Below, one piece after another: positions 36,501 through 44,207 of a DNA stretch of 64,000 bases. Location: NCBI RefSeq assembly GCF_037414475.1, contig NZ_CP147913.1:5950001-6014000 (forward strand). The letters are read 5' to 3'. The translations under genes were made by a program, and so were the position numbers. The notes under the pieces are model-generated. The model was not told the DNA's origin. It searched no databases and saw only the letters and a list, made by a program, of their open reading frames with translations. This DNA is from Myxococcus stipitatus (GTDB taxonomy: Bacteria > Myxococcota > Myxococcia > Myxococcales > Myxococcaceae). Position 1 is the first letter of the stretch; every line of letters begins with the position of its first letter.

Positions 36501-38445
36501 CCAGCGCTTCGCGCACCTCATCCGGTGAGGCGCCCGACAGCGCTTCCACCTGCGCGCGCTCGAAGGACTTGCCCAGCACCGCGCCCACCGAGAGCAGCCG
36601 CCGGGAGGCCAGCGGCAGCAGCCGCAAGCGGCGCACGAGGAGCGAGGCCGCCTGCCGCGACGAGCGCGCCTGTTCCAGCGCCTCGCTTCGCACCTGCCAG
36701 CCCGAGGCTCCAGGCACCAGCACCGCGTCCTCCACCAGGCCGTGCAGCACCGCGTTGGCCATGAACGGATTGCCCGAGGACAGCCTCGTCACCAGGGAGA
36801 GGGCCTCGGGGGGCAGCGCGCCGGCCATGGACTCCGCGAGGCGTGTCACCTCCTCGGCCCCGAAGGCGCTCAGCCGAAGGTGCGCGGTGGGCACCAGTCC
36901 GCGCAGCACATGCGGCGCGGCGAGGTCCTCACCCCGGAAGGCCACGACCAACAGCACGTGTCCCCGACCCTGGTGCCTGGCCCGAGACCAGGTCTCCAGC
37001 GCGCGCAGCGTGAGCGCGTCCGCCCATTGGCAATCGTCCAGCATCACGACGGCGGGCGCCTCCGGTGTCCCCAAGGCCCCGAGCAGCTCGGTGAGCGCCC
37101 AGATGACGCGGTTCTCTCCCAGCGACTCCGGCCCCAAGGCCCGCGGGGGCAGGCGGAAGGTCGGACACAGCAGGGGCGCCAGCCGCGGCAGCACCGCGCA
37201 CACGCCTGTCTCCTGTCCCGCGAGGTTGTCGCGCACGGCGCGCGCGAGCTCGGGCCTGGATTGCAGGGCGGGGGTGAGCGTGGTGGCCACGCTCACGACG
37301 AGGTGGAACGGATGCCGCGCGACCTGGTCCTGGGCCTGCCCTCGAAGAACCCAGGCGTGGCTCCGGGTGGCGCGCGCCGCGAACTCCTCGAGCAGGCGGC
37401 TCTTGCCTCCACCCGACTCGGCCTCCACCAGCACCAGCCGGCCCGGCTCTGTCCTCGCCTGCTCCAGCTCCCGCTCCAGTGTCGTCAGCTCCGGGGCCCG
37501 GCCCACGAAGGACGGCTCGGCGAGGCTGTGCCGCATGTCGCGGGCTCCGGTGATGAGCGCGGGTTCGGGGTGTCCGTGCCCGAGCGCGCTCTTCAACTCC
37601 ATCAAGTCCGCGAGCGCGGAGCGGGCCGACTGGTAGCGGTCCGACGGGTCCGTCTGCAGCAGGCGGGAGATGAGTTCCTCCAACGCGCGGGGGACATCCA
37701 CGCCCAGGGCGCGGAGCCGGGGCCTCGCGGTGAGGTGCTGGCGGAGCACCTCGCCCACGGAGTCACCCGTGAAGGCGGGGGCTCCAGAGAGGGACTCGAA
37801 GAGGACGACCCCCGCGGAGTACAGGTCGGACGTGGCCTCCACGGGCCGGTGGAGCAGGCCGGACTGCTCCGGTGACAGGTAGCGCGCGGTGCCCACCGGC
37901 GGGTTCCTCGAGGACGGGTCCAACCGCTCGCTTCTCGCGAGGCCGAAGTCGAGCAGCGTGGCGTGGGAGAGCGGCTCGCCGGAGACGATGAGGTTGGAGG
38001 GCTTCACGTCGCGGTGGAGGACACCGTGGTGATGGGCCTCGGCCAGCGCGGACAGCAGGTCGCGCCCCAGGACGAGGGCCTCCGGCACACCGAGCGCGCC
38101 GCGCGCCAGGCGGGCCTCCAGCGTCTCGCCTCGAAGCCAGGGCGTCACCAGGTACAGCCACTCGCCCCAAATCCCCAGGTGCCGGACGGGGAGGATGAAC
38201 GGGCTGTCGAGCTGGGTGAGGACCTCCGCCTCGTGCTCCAGCCGCTGGCGGACCGCCGGAGCCAGCGTGGTGAGGGACGTCACCTTGAGGGCGACGTGTT
38301 CGCCGGTGCGCAGGTCCGTGCCTTCCCAGGTCGCGATTCCGCGACCGGCCTTGTGGCGCCGGAGGAGCTCGAAGCGGTGGCCCAGTTGGAGGCCGGGCCG
38401 TGGCTCTTCCGGAGTGGCGCCGACGAATTGGAAGCCCCCTGCCAT
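33523..38445 (-). CDS. Ser/Thr kinase-AAA ATPase-TPR-GAF-histidine kinase hybrid
   Basis: A 1640-residue signalling protein, from ATG 38445 (52 further codons upstream are not protein-like). Domains in order: Ser/Thr kinase (about 20-290) with Lys54 in VALKVTS, HRD at 144-146 in VLHRDVKPSNLI and DFG at 166-168; an AAA-type predictor ATPase with a P-loop EAESGGGKSRLLEEF at about 341-355; TPR-like helices through about 640-1180; a GAF domain near 1280-1400 (ALSCEAVFDAVRESMRELL, VCAPIQVRGKTVACVVA-like); a histidine kinase with His1418 in SIAAHELKTPLTSLQ and a C-terminal ATPase with DHGMGIAEEDLSRIFERFERA and FGLGLWIAREIVQALGG. Similar hybrids exist in cyanobacteria and myxobacteria. No receiver or membrane segment. 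Confidence 0.92.
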   Translation of the reverse strand: MAGGFQFVGATPEEPRPGLQLGHRFELLRRHKAGRGIATWEGTDLRTGEHVALKVTSLTTLAPAVRQRLEHEAEVLTQLDSPFILPVRHLGIWGEWLYLVTPWLRGETLEARLARGALGVPEALVLGRDLLSALAEAHHHGVLHRDVKPSNLIVSGEPLSHATLLDFGLARSERLDPSSRNPPVGTARYLSPEQSGLLHRPVEATSDLYSAGVVLFESLSGAPAFTGDSVGEVLRQHLTARPRLRALGVDVPRALEELISRLLQTDPSDRYQSARSALADLMELKSALGHGHPEPALITGARDMRHSLAEPSFVGRAPELTTLERELEQARTEPGRLVLVEAESGGGKSRLLEEFAARATRSHAWVLRGQAQDQVARHPFHLVVSVATTLTPALQSRPELARAVRDNLAGQETGVCAVLPRLAPLLCPTFRLPPRALGPESLGENRVIWALTELLGALGTPEAPAVVMLDDCQWADALTLRALETWSRARHQGRGHVLLVVAFRGEDLAAPHVLRGLVPTAHLRLSAFGAEEVTRLAESMAGALPPEALSLVTRLSSGNPFMANAVLHGLVEDAVLVPGASGWQVRSEALEQARSSRQAASLLVRRLRLLPLASRRLLSVGAVLGKSFERAQVEALSGASPDEVREALEEPRRRHMLWEEGTRYTFVHDKLREVLLDMLTARQRRDLHRRAASSAARQLPVDPFELAYHFDAAGERAQALPHALMAAELARSRFALESSELNYRIAERGAAGADTSTRFRVAAGLGQVLMLRGQYTEARHQFERALALAGDRMERARILGRLGEVAFKRGDFAKAILALEQGLELMGRRVPRRGLPSTACAAWEVLTQAAHTLAPRWFLARRELKDAEQDLQAVRIYSRLAYGYWYQRARKAVLWAHLRELNLAERYPPTPELAQAYSEHSPAMNTLPWFRRAFTYAEKSLALRQEQNDVWGQGQSLHFYGLACYGASRFHECIDKCSRAIHLLERTGDPWEVNNAAFHMALSLYRLGRLREAQETSQRLHARAVALGDRYSVRLGLEAWAKASDGRIPDALLADELAHPDPADPQSHSGVLQAGALVRLRRGDPAGAVELLEHAARRVTSPHPRRDFLAPILPLLATARRRLAEAASPLAAARREVLLERAEVTARHAHVLARTYRNNLPRALRERGLVAALRGHPRRARRWLEQSRQVAEAQQMRHERALSLEARGELGQALGWPGAAADLAAAKRELEEMESGLSPETTTQAGTRTLSTVDLFPRVLEAGRRLASALSCEAVFDAVRESMRELLRAQDCAVVDPRQADADEAAAAQGLSRDALARVMETGRIIVLGHGLPGGVSESMALRGVRSLLCAPIQVRGKTVACVVATHRQVDALFGEQEERLAAFITVLAGAALENAENFRAEQEAVRRRDDFLSIAAHELKTPLTSLQLHLQGLQSQATSATPLPRERLSARLESANAQTQRLGRLVNDLLDISRISQGPLDVTLGPVDLVALLRSQLERGREAFLRAGCPVRFDAPDHPLIGQWDASRVEQVVASLLSNAMKYGAGKPVEISLREQDGLAWLQVRDHGMGIAEEDLSRIFERFERAVSVRHYGGFGLGLWIAREIVQALGGSIHVESTPGQGATFSVTLPREPTSTTRH

Positions 38446-38598
38446 CGTGTGCCCGTCCTTCGAGCAACGTTGGGTCCAGGACGGCGCGCCGCCAAGGGAG
38501 GGGGGGCGCGAGCCCCGTCCGGCGAGCGAGGGAGCAAGTCCCCTGCGGGGCAGCCAGGGCGGACGGCGGGGCGGGCGCCTGTTCTTCCGGCACGTCGA

Positions 38599-38613
38599 TG
38601 GCACATGCTACGC
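38599..38613 (+). promoter_or_regulatory. Weak candidate sigma-54 promoter
   Basis: TGGCACATGCTACGC keeps the GG and GC dinucleotides ten bases apart and the TGGCAC of -24/-12 promoters, but the -12 element is CGC rather than TTGC. It lies about 50 bases before the ATG at 38663, which has GAGGA upstream. Confidence 0.3.
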
Positions 38614-38662
38614 CGGTGCGGAAAGCACCGCGCTCCCTCTCGACCCGACGAGGACACACCCC

Positions 38663-39247
38663 ATGAAGCTCTCGCAGACGTTCCTGGCCGCGTTCGCGCT
38701 GTCGCTGCTGCTTCCCCTGTCCGCCGCGCGCGCCTCCGACTATCCGCCCGACTACCCCATCTGCAGCGTGTACGACTCCGCGACGACGGGGCCCTTCGAG
38801 GTCATCCGCCACACGCGCCGGCTCCCCGGCCGTCTGGCCACGCTCACCGTCGCCTACCGCGGCTACCTGCGCGGCCTGTACCCGGACTCCGACATCTCCA
38901 TCTACATCCAGCTCAACGGCCGTCAGCAGCTCATCCAGGCCAGCGCGGGCATGAACAACGACGCCTATGTCTTCCTCGATGCGGGGCCGCGCGACTGCAC
39001 CAAGTGCATGCGGTACATGAACACGCCCCTGTGCAACGCCCACTTCGCGGCCGGAGGTCAGGAGGGCGTCTGGGTGTGCCAGCAGCCCTCCGCCGTGGAG
39101 AGTGATTTGTTCTTCTACGCGTTCGACGCCAACGGCAATCAGAACGCGTGGGATATCTCCGTGGCCGCGACGGCCCATGGCCAGTGGGACAGCAATCTGG
39201 GCAACAACTATTTCGCCCGTCTGCCGGCGCGCTCCAGCTGCTGGTAG
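38663..39247 (+). CDS. Secreted hypothetical protein
   Basis: A 194-residue exported protein: signal peptide LAAFALSLLLPLSAARAS, then a compact beta-rich domain with strands such as ATLTVAYRGYL and DISIYIQLNG and six cysteines (PICSVYD, RDCTKCM, PLCNAHF, VWVCQQ, SSCW), probably disulfide-bonded. The C-terminal half has DLFFYAFDANGNQNAWDISVA, a small beta-strand pair. No family recognised with confidence. It is divergent from the giant kinase gene at 38445. Confidence 0.75.
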   Translation: MKLSQTFLAAFALSLLLPLSAARASDYPPDYPICSVYDSATTGPFEVIRHTRRLPGRLATLTVAYRGYLRGLYPDSDISIYIQLNGRQQLIQASAGMNNDAYVFLDAGPRDCTKCMRYMNTPLCNAHFAAGGQEGVWVCQQPSAVESDLFFYAFDANGNQNAWDISVAATAHGQWDSNLGNNYFARLPARSSCW

Positions 39248-39441
39248 ATTTCCGCCGAGAGCGGCCCGGGCCTCTGGGACATGCATTCGCTTTACAGGCC
39301 GTCGCAGGGCCGCTTTTCCGCGTGATGACGATTGCCGCGACGCATCCTCGTCCGGCGCTTGACACCCTGGGGGCCTCGGCGGAAAAGCCGAGCCCATGAG
39401 GCGGCCCCCGCTGTTTCCACCGGGCCGCGGGGAGCCCGGGA

Positions 39442-40422
39442 TTGAAGCTCGCGACGCTCAAGGATGGAACCCGTGACGGGCGGCTCATCGTCGTCAAGCG
39501 GGACAACTCGGCCTATGCGCTGGCCACCAACGTGGCGCTGACGCTCCAGGCGGCGCTGGATGACTGGGACACGAAGGAGCCGCAGCTGCGCGCGCTCGCC
39601 GCTCAGCTCGAGGCGGGCACGGTGCAGAGCCGTCCGCTGGACGTGAAGGCCCTGCACGCGCCGCTGCCGCGCGCCTACGAGTGGATTGATGGCAGCGCCT
39701 ACATCAACCACGTCATCCTGGTGCGCAAGGCGCGCAACGCGGAGCCGCCGGCCACGCTCAAGACGGACCCGCTCGTGTACCAGGGCGGCTCGGGCGACTT
39801 CCTGGCGCCCACCGCGGACATCCCCCTGTCCGACGAGGCGTGGGGCCTGGACTTCGAGAGCGAGGTCTGCGCCATCCTGGGCGACACGCCCCAGGGCACC
39901 AAGGCCGCGGACGCCGCCAAGCACGTCAAGCTGCTGATGCTGGCCAACGACGTCTCGCTGCGCAACCTCATCCCGGACGAGCTGGCCAAGGGCTTCGGCT
40001 TCTTCCAGAGCAAGCCCGCAACGGCCTTCAGCCCCTTCGCGGTGACGCCCGACGAGTTGGGCTCCGCGTGGCGCGAGGGCCGCATCCACCTGCGGCTGCG
40101 CTCGGTGCTCAACGGCGTCCAGGTCGGTGACACCGACGCGGGCCCGGAGATGCACTTCTCCTTCTTCGACCTCATCCAGCACCTGTGCAAGACGCGCAGC
40201 TACACGTCGGGCACCATCCTGGGCAGCGGCACCGTGTCCAACGTGGACCGCGCCCGGGGCATCTCGTGCCTCGCCGAGCAGCGGATGATCGAGACGATTG
40301 AAGAGGGCAAGCCGCGCACGCCCTTCATGAAGCACGGCGACACCATCGACATCGAGATGTCGGGCGAGGATGGGCAGAGCGTCTTCGGCCGCATCTCCCA
40401 GAAGGTGGTGAAGGGGCCATGA
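39442..40422 (+). CDS. Fumarylacetoacetase-family hydrolase
   Basis: Last step of tyrosine breakdown: fumarylacetoacetate to fumarate and acetoacetate. 326 residues with the bacterial two-part arrangement; it begins from TTG 39442 (MKLATLKDGTRDGRL as in homologs) after a GGAG. Family motifs: YEWIDGSAYINHVILVRKA, GGSGDFLAPTADIPL, the metal-binding GLDFESEVCAILG and ANDVSLRNLIPDEL, then RSYTSGTILGSGTVSN and HGDTIDIEMSG. It overlaps the downstream maleylacetoacetate isomerase gene by four bases (ATGA), which supports this role rather than a general acylpyruvate hydrolase. HPD and homogentisate dioxygenase genes must lie elsewhere. Confidence 0.9.
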   Translation: MKLATLKDGTRDGRLIVVKRDNSAYALATNVALTLQAALDDWDTKEPQLRALAAQLEAGTVQSRPLDVKALHAPLPRAYEWIDGSAYINHVILVRKARNAEPPATLKTDPLVYQGGSGDFLAPTADIPLSDEAWGLDFESEVCAILGDTPQGTKAADAAKHVKLLMLANDVSLRNLIPDELAKGFGFFQSKPATAFSPFAVTPDELGSAWREGRIHLRLRSVLNGVQVGDTDAGPEMHFSFFDLIQHLCKTRSYTSGTILGSGTVSNVDRARGISCLAEQRMIETIEEGKPRTPFMKHGDTIDIEMSGEDGQSVFGRISQKVVKGP

Positions 40423-41078
40423 AGGCGCTGCGTCTGCACAGCTACTGGCGCTCCTCCGCGTCGTGGCGGGTGCGCCTGGGATTGAACCTCAAGGGCCTGT
40501 CCTACGAGTACGCCGCCGTGCACCTGATGAAGGACGGCGGTCAGCAGAACTCGCCCGAGTACCGCGCCGTCAATCCCATGCGGACGGTGCCCACGCTGGA
40601 GTGGACGGAGGCGGACGGCACGCCGCTGCGCCTGTCCCAGTCCATCGCCATCCTCGAGTTCCTCGAGGAGCGCATCCCCTCGCCCGCGCTGCTGCCGAAG
40701 GACGCGTACCTGCGCGCCCGCGTGCGGATGGTGGCGGAGGGCGTGAACTCGGGCATCCAGCCCTTGCAGAACCTGTCGGTCCTCCAGCGCATCAAGAGCG
40801 AGCTGAACGGCGACGACAAGGCGTGGGCCGCGCACTGGAACATGCGGGGCCTGGAGGCGCTGGAGTCGCTGGTGAAGCCCACGGCGGGGCGCTACTGCGT
40901 GGGCGACGCGGTGACGCTCGCGGACGTGTGCCTGGTGCCGCAGCTCTACGGCGCGCGGCGCTTCGGCGTGGACGTGTCGGCGTACCCCACGCTGCTGCGC
41001 ATCGAGGCGGCGTGCGCGGAGCTCCCCGCGTTCCAGGCGGCGCATCCGGACCGGCAGCCCGACGCGGTTCCGGCCTGA
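40419..41078 (+). CDS. maiA: Maleylacetoacetate isomerase (zeta-class GST)
   Basis: Isomerises maleylacetoacetate to fumarylacetoacetate using glutathione, just before the fumarylacetoacetase step. 219 residues. The zeta-class signature SYWRSSASWRVRLGLNLKG is present, then NPMRTVPTLEW, SQSIAILEFLEER, and the C-terminal helical domain with DAVTLADVCLVPQLYGARRFG. Translationally coupled to the upstream gene through an ATGA overlap. A hairpin terminator follows. Confidence 0.95.
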   Translation: MKALRLHSYWRSSASWRVRLGLNLKGLSYEYAAVHLMKDGGQQNSPEYRAVNPMRTVPTLEWTEADGTPLRLSQSIAILEFLEERIPSPALLPKDAYLRARVRMVAEGVNSGIQPLQNLSVLQRIKSELNGDDKAWAAHWNMRGLEALESLVKPTAGRYCVGDAVTLADVCLVPQLYGARRFGVDVSAYPTLLRIEAACAELPAFQAAHPDRQPDAVPA

Positions 41079-41093
41079 GTCTTCCCGGGCAGC

Positions 41094-41121
41094 GCGTCCC
41101 GCTCTTCGCGGAGCGGGACGC
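41094..41121. terminator. Bidirectional hairpin between maiA and osmC-like genes
   Basis: Perfect 11-bp stem GCGTCCCGCTC with GAGCGGGACGC and a six-base loop TTCGCG, in the 48 bases between two convergent genes. Confidence 0.8.
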
Positions 41122-41126
41122 ACGGC

Positions 41127-41549
41127 TCACGTCGAGGCCGGCGCGAAGGTCGTCTCGATGCGCAAGGCCCGGGAGAGCGTGAGCGTCACGGGCGTCTTCG
41201 CGGCGATGTCGAGCAGCCGCGCGCGCTGCTCCTCGCTCACGGCGGGGCCGCAGGAGAGGACTCGCTCCACGCGCTCCGTGTTGTCCTGCTCGCGGAAGAG
41301 CTTGAGCTTCACCGTGAGCGGGCTCAGGTCCCAGCCCTTGCGCGCCGCGTACATCTTCAGGGTGATGGCGGTGCACGCGCCCAGCGAGCCCATCAGGAGC
41401 TGATAGGGCGCGGGGCCCTGGTCCGCGCCGCCCAGGGACGAGGGCTCGTCCGCCTGGAAGTGGTGCTTGCCGGTGCGAATCGCCTGGGTGTAGCCGTCCT
41501 GGCTCTCGACGACGGCCGCCGCGAGCAACGTGGTGTCCTGAGGATTCAT
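41127..41549 (-). CDS. OsmC/Ohr-family protein
   Basis: A 140-residue protein of the OsmC superfamily, thiol-dependent peroxide reductases. The family strand SSLGGADQGPAPYQLLMGSLGACTAITLKMYA is seen, shown here in two halves: GPAPYQLLMGSLGACTAITL carries the conserved Cys. A second Cys appears in VLSCGPAVSEEQ. The start used is ATG 41549; a second ATG lies three codons upstream. Peroxide or organic hydroperoxide is the likely substrate. Convergent with maiA. Confidence 0.88.
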   Translation of the reverse strand: MNPQDTTLLAAAVVESQDGYTQAIRTGKHHFQADEPSSLGGADQGPAPYQLLMGSLGACTAITLKMYAARKGWDLSPLTVKLKLFREQDNTERVERVLSCGPAVSEEQRARLLDIAAKTPVTLTLSRALRIETTFAPAST

Positions 41550-41650
41550 ACCGGGCATGAATCCAGGGCGCGGCCCGCGTGACAAGCGCGATGTCCGCTC
41601 GCGGAGTTGTTGCAAAAGCGCATCCCCCGAATGGGGTAGCCTCGTTCCAG

Positions 41651-42844
41651 ATGGCGCATCCGGAGTCCTCGAGCCCCTCTTCTTCCTCCCGCTCCGCCGA
41701 ACTCCGGGAGCTGGCGCTCCTGTTCCTGCGCCTCGGTGCCACGGCCTTTGGCGGCCCCGCGGCCCACATCGCGATGATGGAGGACGAGGTGGTGCGCCGC
41801 CGGCGCTGGCTCACGCGCGACGAGTTCGTGGACCTGCTCGGCGCGGCCAACCTCATCCCCGGGCCCAACTCCACGGAGCTGGCCATCCACATCGGCCATC
41901 GGCGCGCGGGGTGGCCGGGCCTGGTGGTCGCGGGCTCCTGCTTCATCCTCCCCGCGTTCTTCATCGTCGCGGGGATTGCCTGGGCCTACTCGCGCTTCGG
42001 CAACGTGCCGGACGTGGGCGCGCTGCTGTACGGCGTGAAGGCCGTCATCATCGCCGTGGTGCTGCAGGCCCTGTGGGGACTCTTGCGCACGGTGGTGAAG
42101 ACCTGGCGCGAGGGACTCGTGGGCGCGGGCGTCGTGACGGCGGCCTTCCTCGGCGTCAACGAGCTGCTTCTGCTGCTGCTCGCGGGCCTGGGCGTGCTCG
42201 CGTGGCGCGTCGTCGAACAGCGAGGGTTCAAGTCGGGAGGTCCTCCCGCTGGGGCCTTCGTGGCGCCGTGGACGTGGGTGCTTCCACTGGGCGCGTCGGC
42301 GGCGGTGCCCTTCTCGCAGCATGGCCTGTTCCTCTTCTTCTTGAAGGTGGGCTCGGTGCTGTACGGCAGTGGCTATGTGCTGCTGGCGTTCCTGCGCTCG
42401 GACCTGGTGGAGCGGTGGGGCTGGCTCACGCAGGCGCAGCTGTTGGACGCGGTGGCGGTGGGGCAGGTGACGCCCGGGCCCGTGTTCACCACGGCCACGT
42501 TCATCGGCTACGTGTTGGGCGGGATGACGGGCGCGGTGGTGGCGACGGTGGGCATCTTCCTTCCGGCCTTCGTCTTCGTGGCGCTCAGCGGGCCGCTGGT
42601 GCCGCGCCTGCGAAGCTCCCGCGCGGCGGGTGCCTTCCTGGATGGCGTCAACGTGGCCTCGCTCGCGCTGATGGGCGTGGTGACGTGGCAGTTGGGGCGC
42701 GCGGCCCTGGTCGATGGGTGGACGGCGGGGATGGCGGTGGTGTCCGCGGTGCTGCTCATCCGATACCGCGTCAACTCCGCCTGGCTCGTGCTGGGCGGAG
42801 GCGCCATGGGGTGGCTGGTGGTGGAGGTGCTCAGTAAGCGGTGA
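41651..42844 (+). CDS. chrA: Chromate transporter (CHR family, long form)
   Basis: A 397-residue membrane transporter for chromate efflux. Two homologous halves, as in long ChrA: the first with FLRLGATAFGGPAAHIAMMEDEVVRRRRWL and NLIPGPNSTELAIHIG, the second with FLKVGSVLYGSGYVLLAFLRSDLV and AVGQVTPGPVFTTATFIGY. About ten to twelve hydrophobic segments. It begins at ATG 41651 and overlaps by 14 bases, tail to tail, a small minus-strand gene. Chromate or a related oxyanion is the natural substrate by family. Confidence 0.94.
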   Translation: MAHPESSSPSSSSRSAELRELALLFLRLGATAFGGPAAHIAMMEDEVVRRRRWLTRDEFVDLLGAANLIPGPNSTELAIHIGHRRAGWPGLVVAGSCFILPAFFIVAGIAWAYSRFGNVPDVGALLYGVKAVIIAVVLQALWGLLRTVVKTWREGLVGAGVVTAAFLGVNELLLLLLAGLGVLAWRVVEQRGFKSGGPPAGAFVAPWTWVLPLGASAAVPFSQHGLFLFFLKVGSVLYGSGYVLLAFLRSDLVERWGWLTQAQLLDAVAVGQVTPGPVFTTATFIGYVLGGMTGAVVATVGIFLPAFVFVALSGPLVPRLRSSRAAGAFLDGVNVASLALMGVVTWQLGRAALVDGWTAGMAVVSAVLLIRYRVNSAWLVLGGGAMGWLVVEVLSKR

Positions 42845-43310
42845 GCGTCGCGGCGCAACGGCCCACCTCGTCGCCCGACAGGTCCGAGCGCCGGTCGATG
42901 CACTCGAGCCGCAGCGCCCCCGCCTCCCGCGTGGCCTCGCAGTGGCGGTTGCCGGTGACGGTCGTCGACGAGCCCGCGTCGGGTGACACGACGCCGCCAT
43001 CCGGTCCCAGGTGCAGCGTCCGGTTGGGCTGGTGCAGCGACCACCGTCCCTCCGTCAACGGGCCGGAGTTGGACTCGAGGCGGCCGTTCACGGGGAAGCC
43101 CAGCTTCTGGGCTCCGTCCGTGTCGAGCTCACACGAGTTCTTCTCCGACCGCAGACGCACGTTGCCGTTGGGTCCGCAGGTGTTGCCGTGCACGGTGAAG
43201 GTGGTGTCGTGTCCCTCGTGGACGCATTCCTGGTCGGCGCAGTCGATGAGCAGCGTCCCCGTGAAGGCCAGGACCACGGCGGAGGCGAGGCCGCGCGTCA
43301 ACACGTTCAT
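42831..43310 (-). CDS. Secreted cysteine-containing protein (possible lipoprotein)
   Basis: A 159-residue exported protein: signal peptide LASAVVLAFTGTLLIDC, with a Cys at the end that could be a lipobox although Asp before it is atypical. The mature domain has further cysteines in pairs (CVHEGHDTT, GNTCGPNG, NSCELDTDG, RHCEATRE, LECIDRR, GRCAATL), so a disulfide-rich beta domain. Function unknown. Its ATG overlaps the stop of the upstream membrane-protein gene by four bases, so it is cotranscribed with that gene. Confidence 0.72.
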   Translation of the reverse strand: MNVLTRGLASAVVLAFTGTLLIDCADQECVHEGHDTTFTVHGNTCGPNGNVRLRSEKNSCELDTDGAQKLGFPVNGRLESNSGPLTEGRWSLHQPNRTLHLGPDGGVVSPDAGSSTTVTGNRHCEATREAGALRLECIDRRSDLSGDEVGRCAATLTAY

Positions 43311-44116
43311 GGAGGAGCTCCCGGAGCGTGAAGGGATGTGCCCTGAATCGCGACGCTCAGCCGGTAGGAATGGGACATGCGCGGGTTGGTCGGCTCGTTC
43401 ACCTCCTGCGCGCGGCGGGCCTTCTGCGTCGATGGGAAGCCCGCCACCAGCAGCGCCAGCACCGGCACGCCCACCGCCGCCAGCCGCCACGGCCAGGCGA
43501 GGCCCTTCGCCGCCGCCAGCCCCAGCGCCCCCGCGAAGCACGCCATGGCGTGGGTGGTGCCCAGCCACGGCAGCACCACGAACGCCGCGAGCAACGCCCC
43601 CGCGAGGCTCCCCAGCATCGACGCGGAGAAGCCTCGCTCCGGCTCCACCTCCACGTCCTCCAGTCCGCCCACCTTCCACAGGAACGGCCCCACCGCCCCC
43701 AGCGCCATCAAGGGCGGCACCGCCACGAGCACCACGAGCGTCACCCGCCCCATGGCCTCCAGGGGCCGCCCCATCATCACCGCCGTGGTGGCATCCGGCA
43801 GCAGCGCCTGCGCGAGGAAGGGGAGGATGGCGAGGAACAACGCGGCCAGACACAGCGCCTTGCGCAGCGGCTCCAGCCGTCCGGACGGGTCCGCCAGCCG
43901 CCCTCCCAGGTGGGCCCCCACCGTCAGCCCGCCCAGCACCAGGGAGATGAGCGCCACCCACACCGGCATGCTGCTCCCGAAGTAGGGAGCCACCAGGCGG
44001 GAAGCCATCATCTCCGAGGCCATCACCGTGGCTCCGGCGAGGAAGGCCAACCACGTCAAGGACGAGGGCTTCATGGGAACGGGCCGCATCAGCAAGGCCC
44101 GTTCCATCGTCAACAT
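43307..44116 (-). CDS. Membrane protein like the transporter half of spermidine synthase fusions
   Basis: A 269-residue protein with about seven or eight hydrophobic segments. Its start (ASEMMASRLVAPYFGSSMPVW, then LGGLTVGAHLGGRLAD) is close to the N-terminal membrane domain of fused MFS/spermidine-synthase proteins, but the aminopropyltransferase domain is missing; the protein ends soon after the last hydrophobic segment. The first ATG at 44116 has GAGG at a good distance. The stop overlaps the next gene's ATG (ATGA). The role may have been lost or a partner enzyme may be separate; no speE gene is adjacent. Confidence 0.8.
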   Translation of the reverse strand: MLTMERALLMRPVPMKPSSLTWLAFLAGATVMASEMMASRLVAPYFGSSMPVWVALISLVLGGLTVGAHLGGRLADPSGRLEPLRKALCLAALFLAILPFLAQALLPDATTAVMMGRPLEAMGRVTLVVLVAVPPLMALGAVGPFLWKVGGLEDVEVEPERGFSASMLGSLAGALLAAFVVLPWLGTTHAMACFAGALGLAAAKGLAWPWRLAAVGVPVLALLVAGFPSTQKARRAQEVNEPTNPRMSHSYRLSVAIQGTSLHAPGAPP

Positions 44117-44207
44117 CCCGTAACCTCAGGCCCCATGAGGTCACCTGGGCCCGTTTGTGTCACGGGGCCCTCAGGGGACGTGTGTCCCACTGACAACGGT
44201 GTCGCGC

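Noticed and set aside
33670-36528. 952-codon open frame on the plus strand
   Set aside because: It is the antisense shadow of the giant kinase gene; composition is His/Arg/Gln-rich and no domain is visible.
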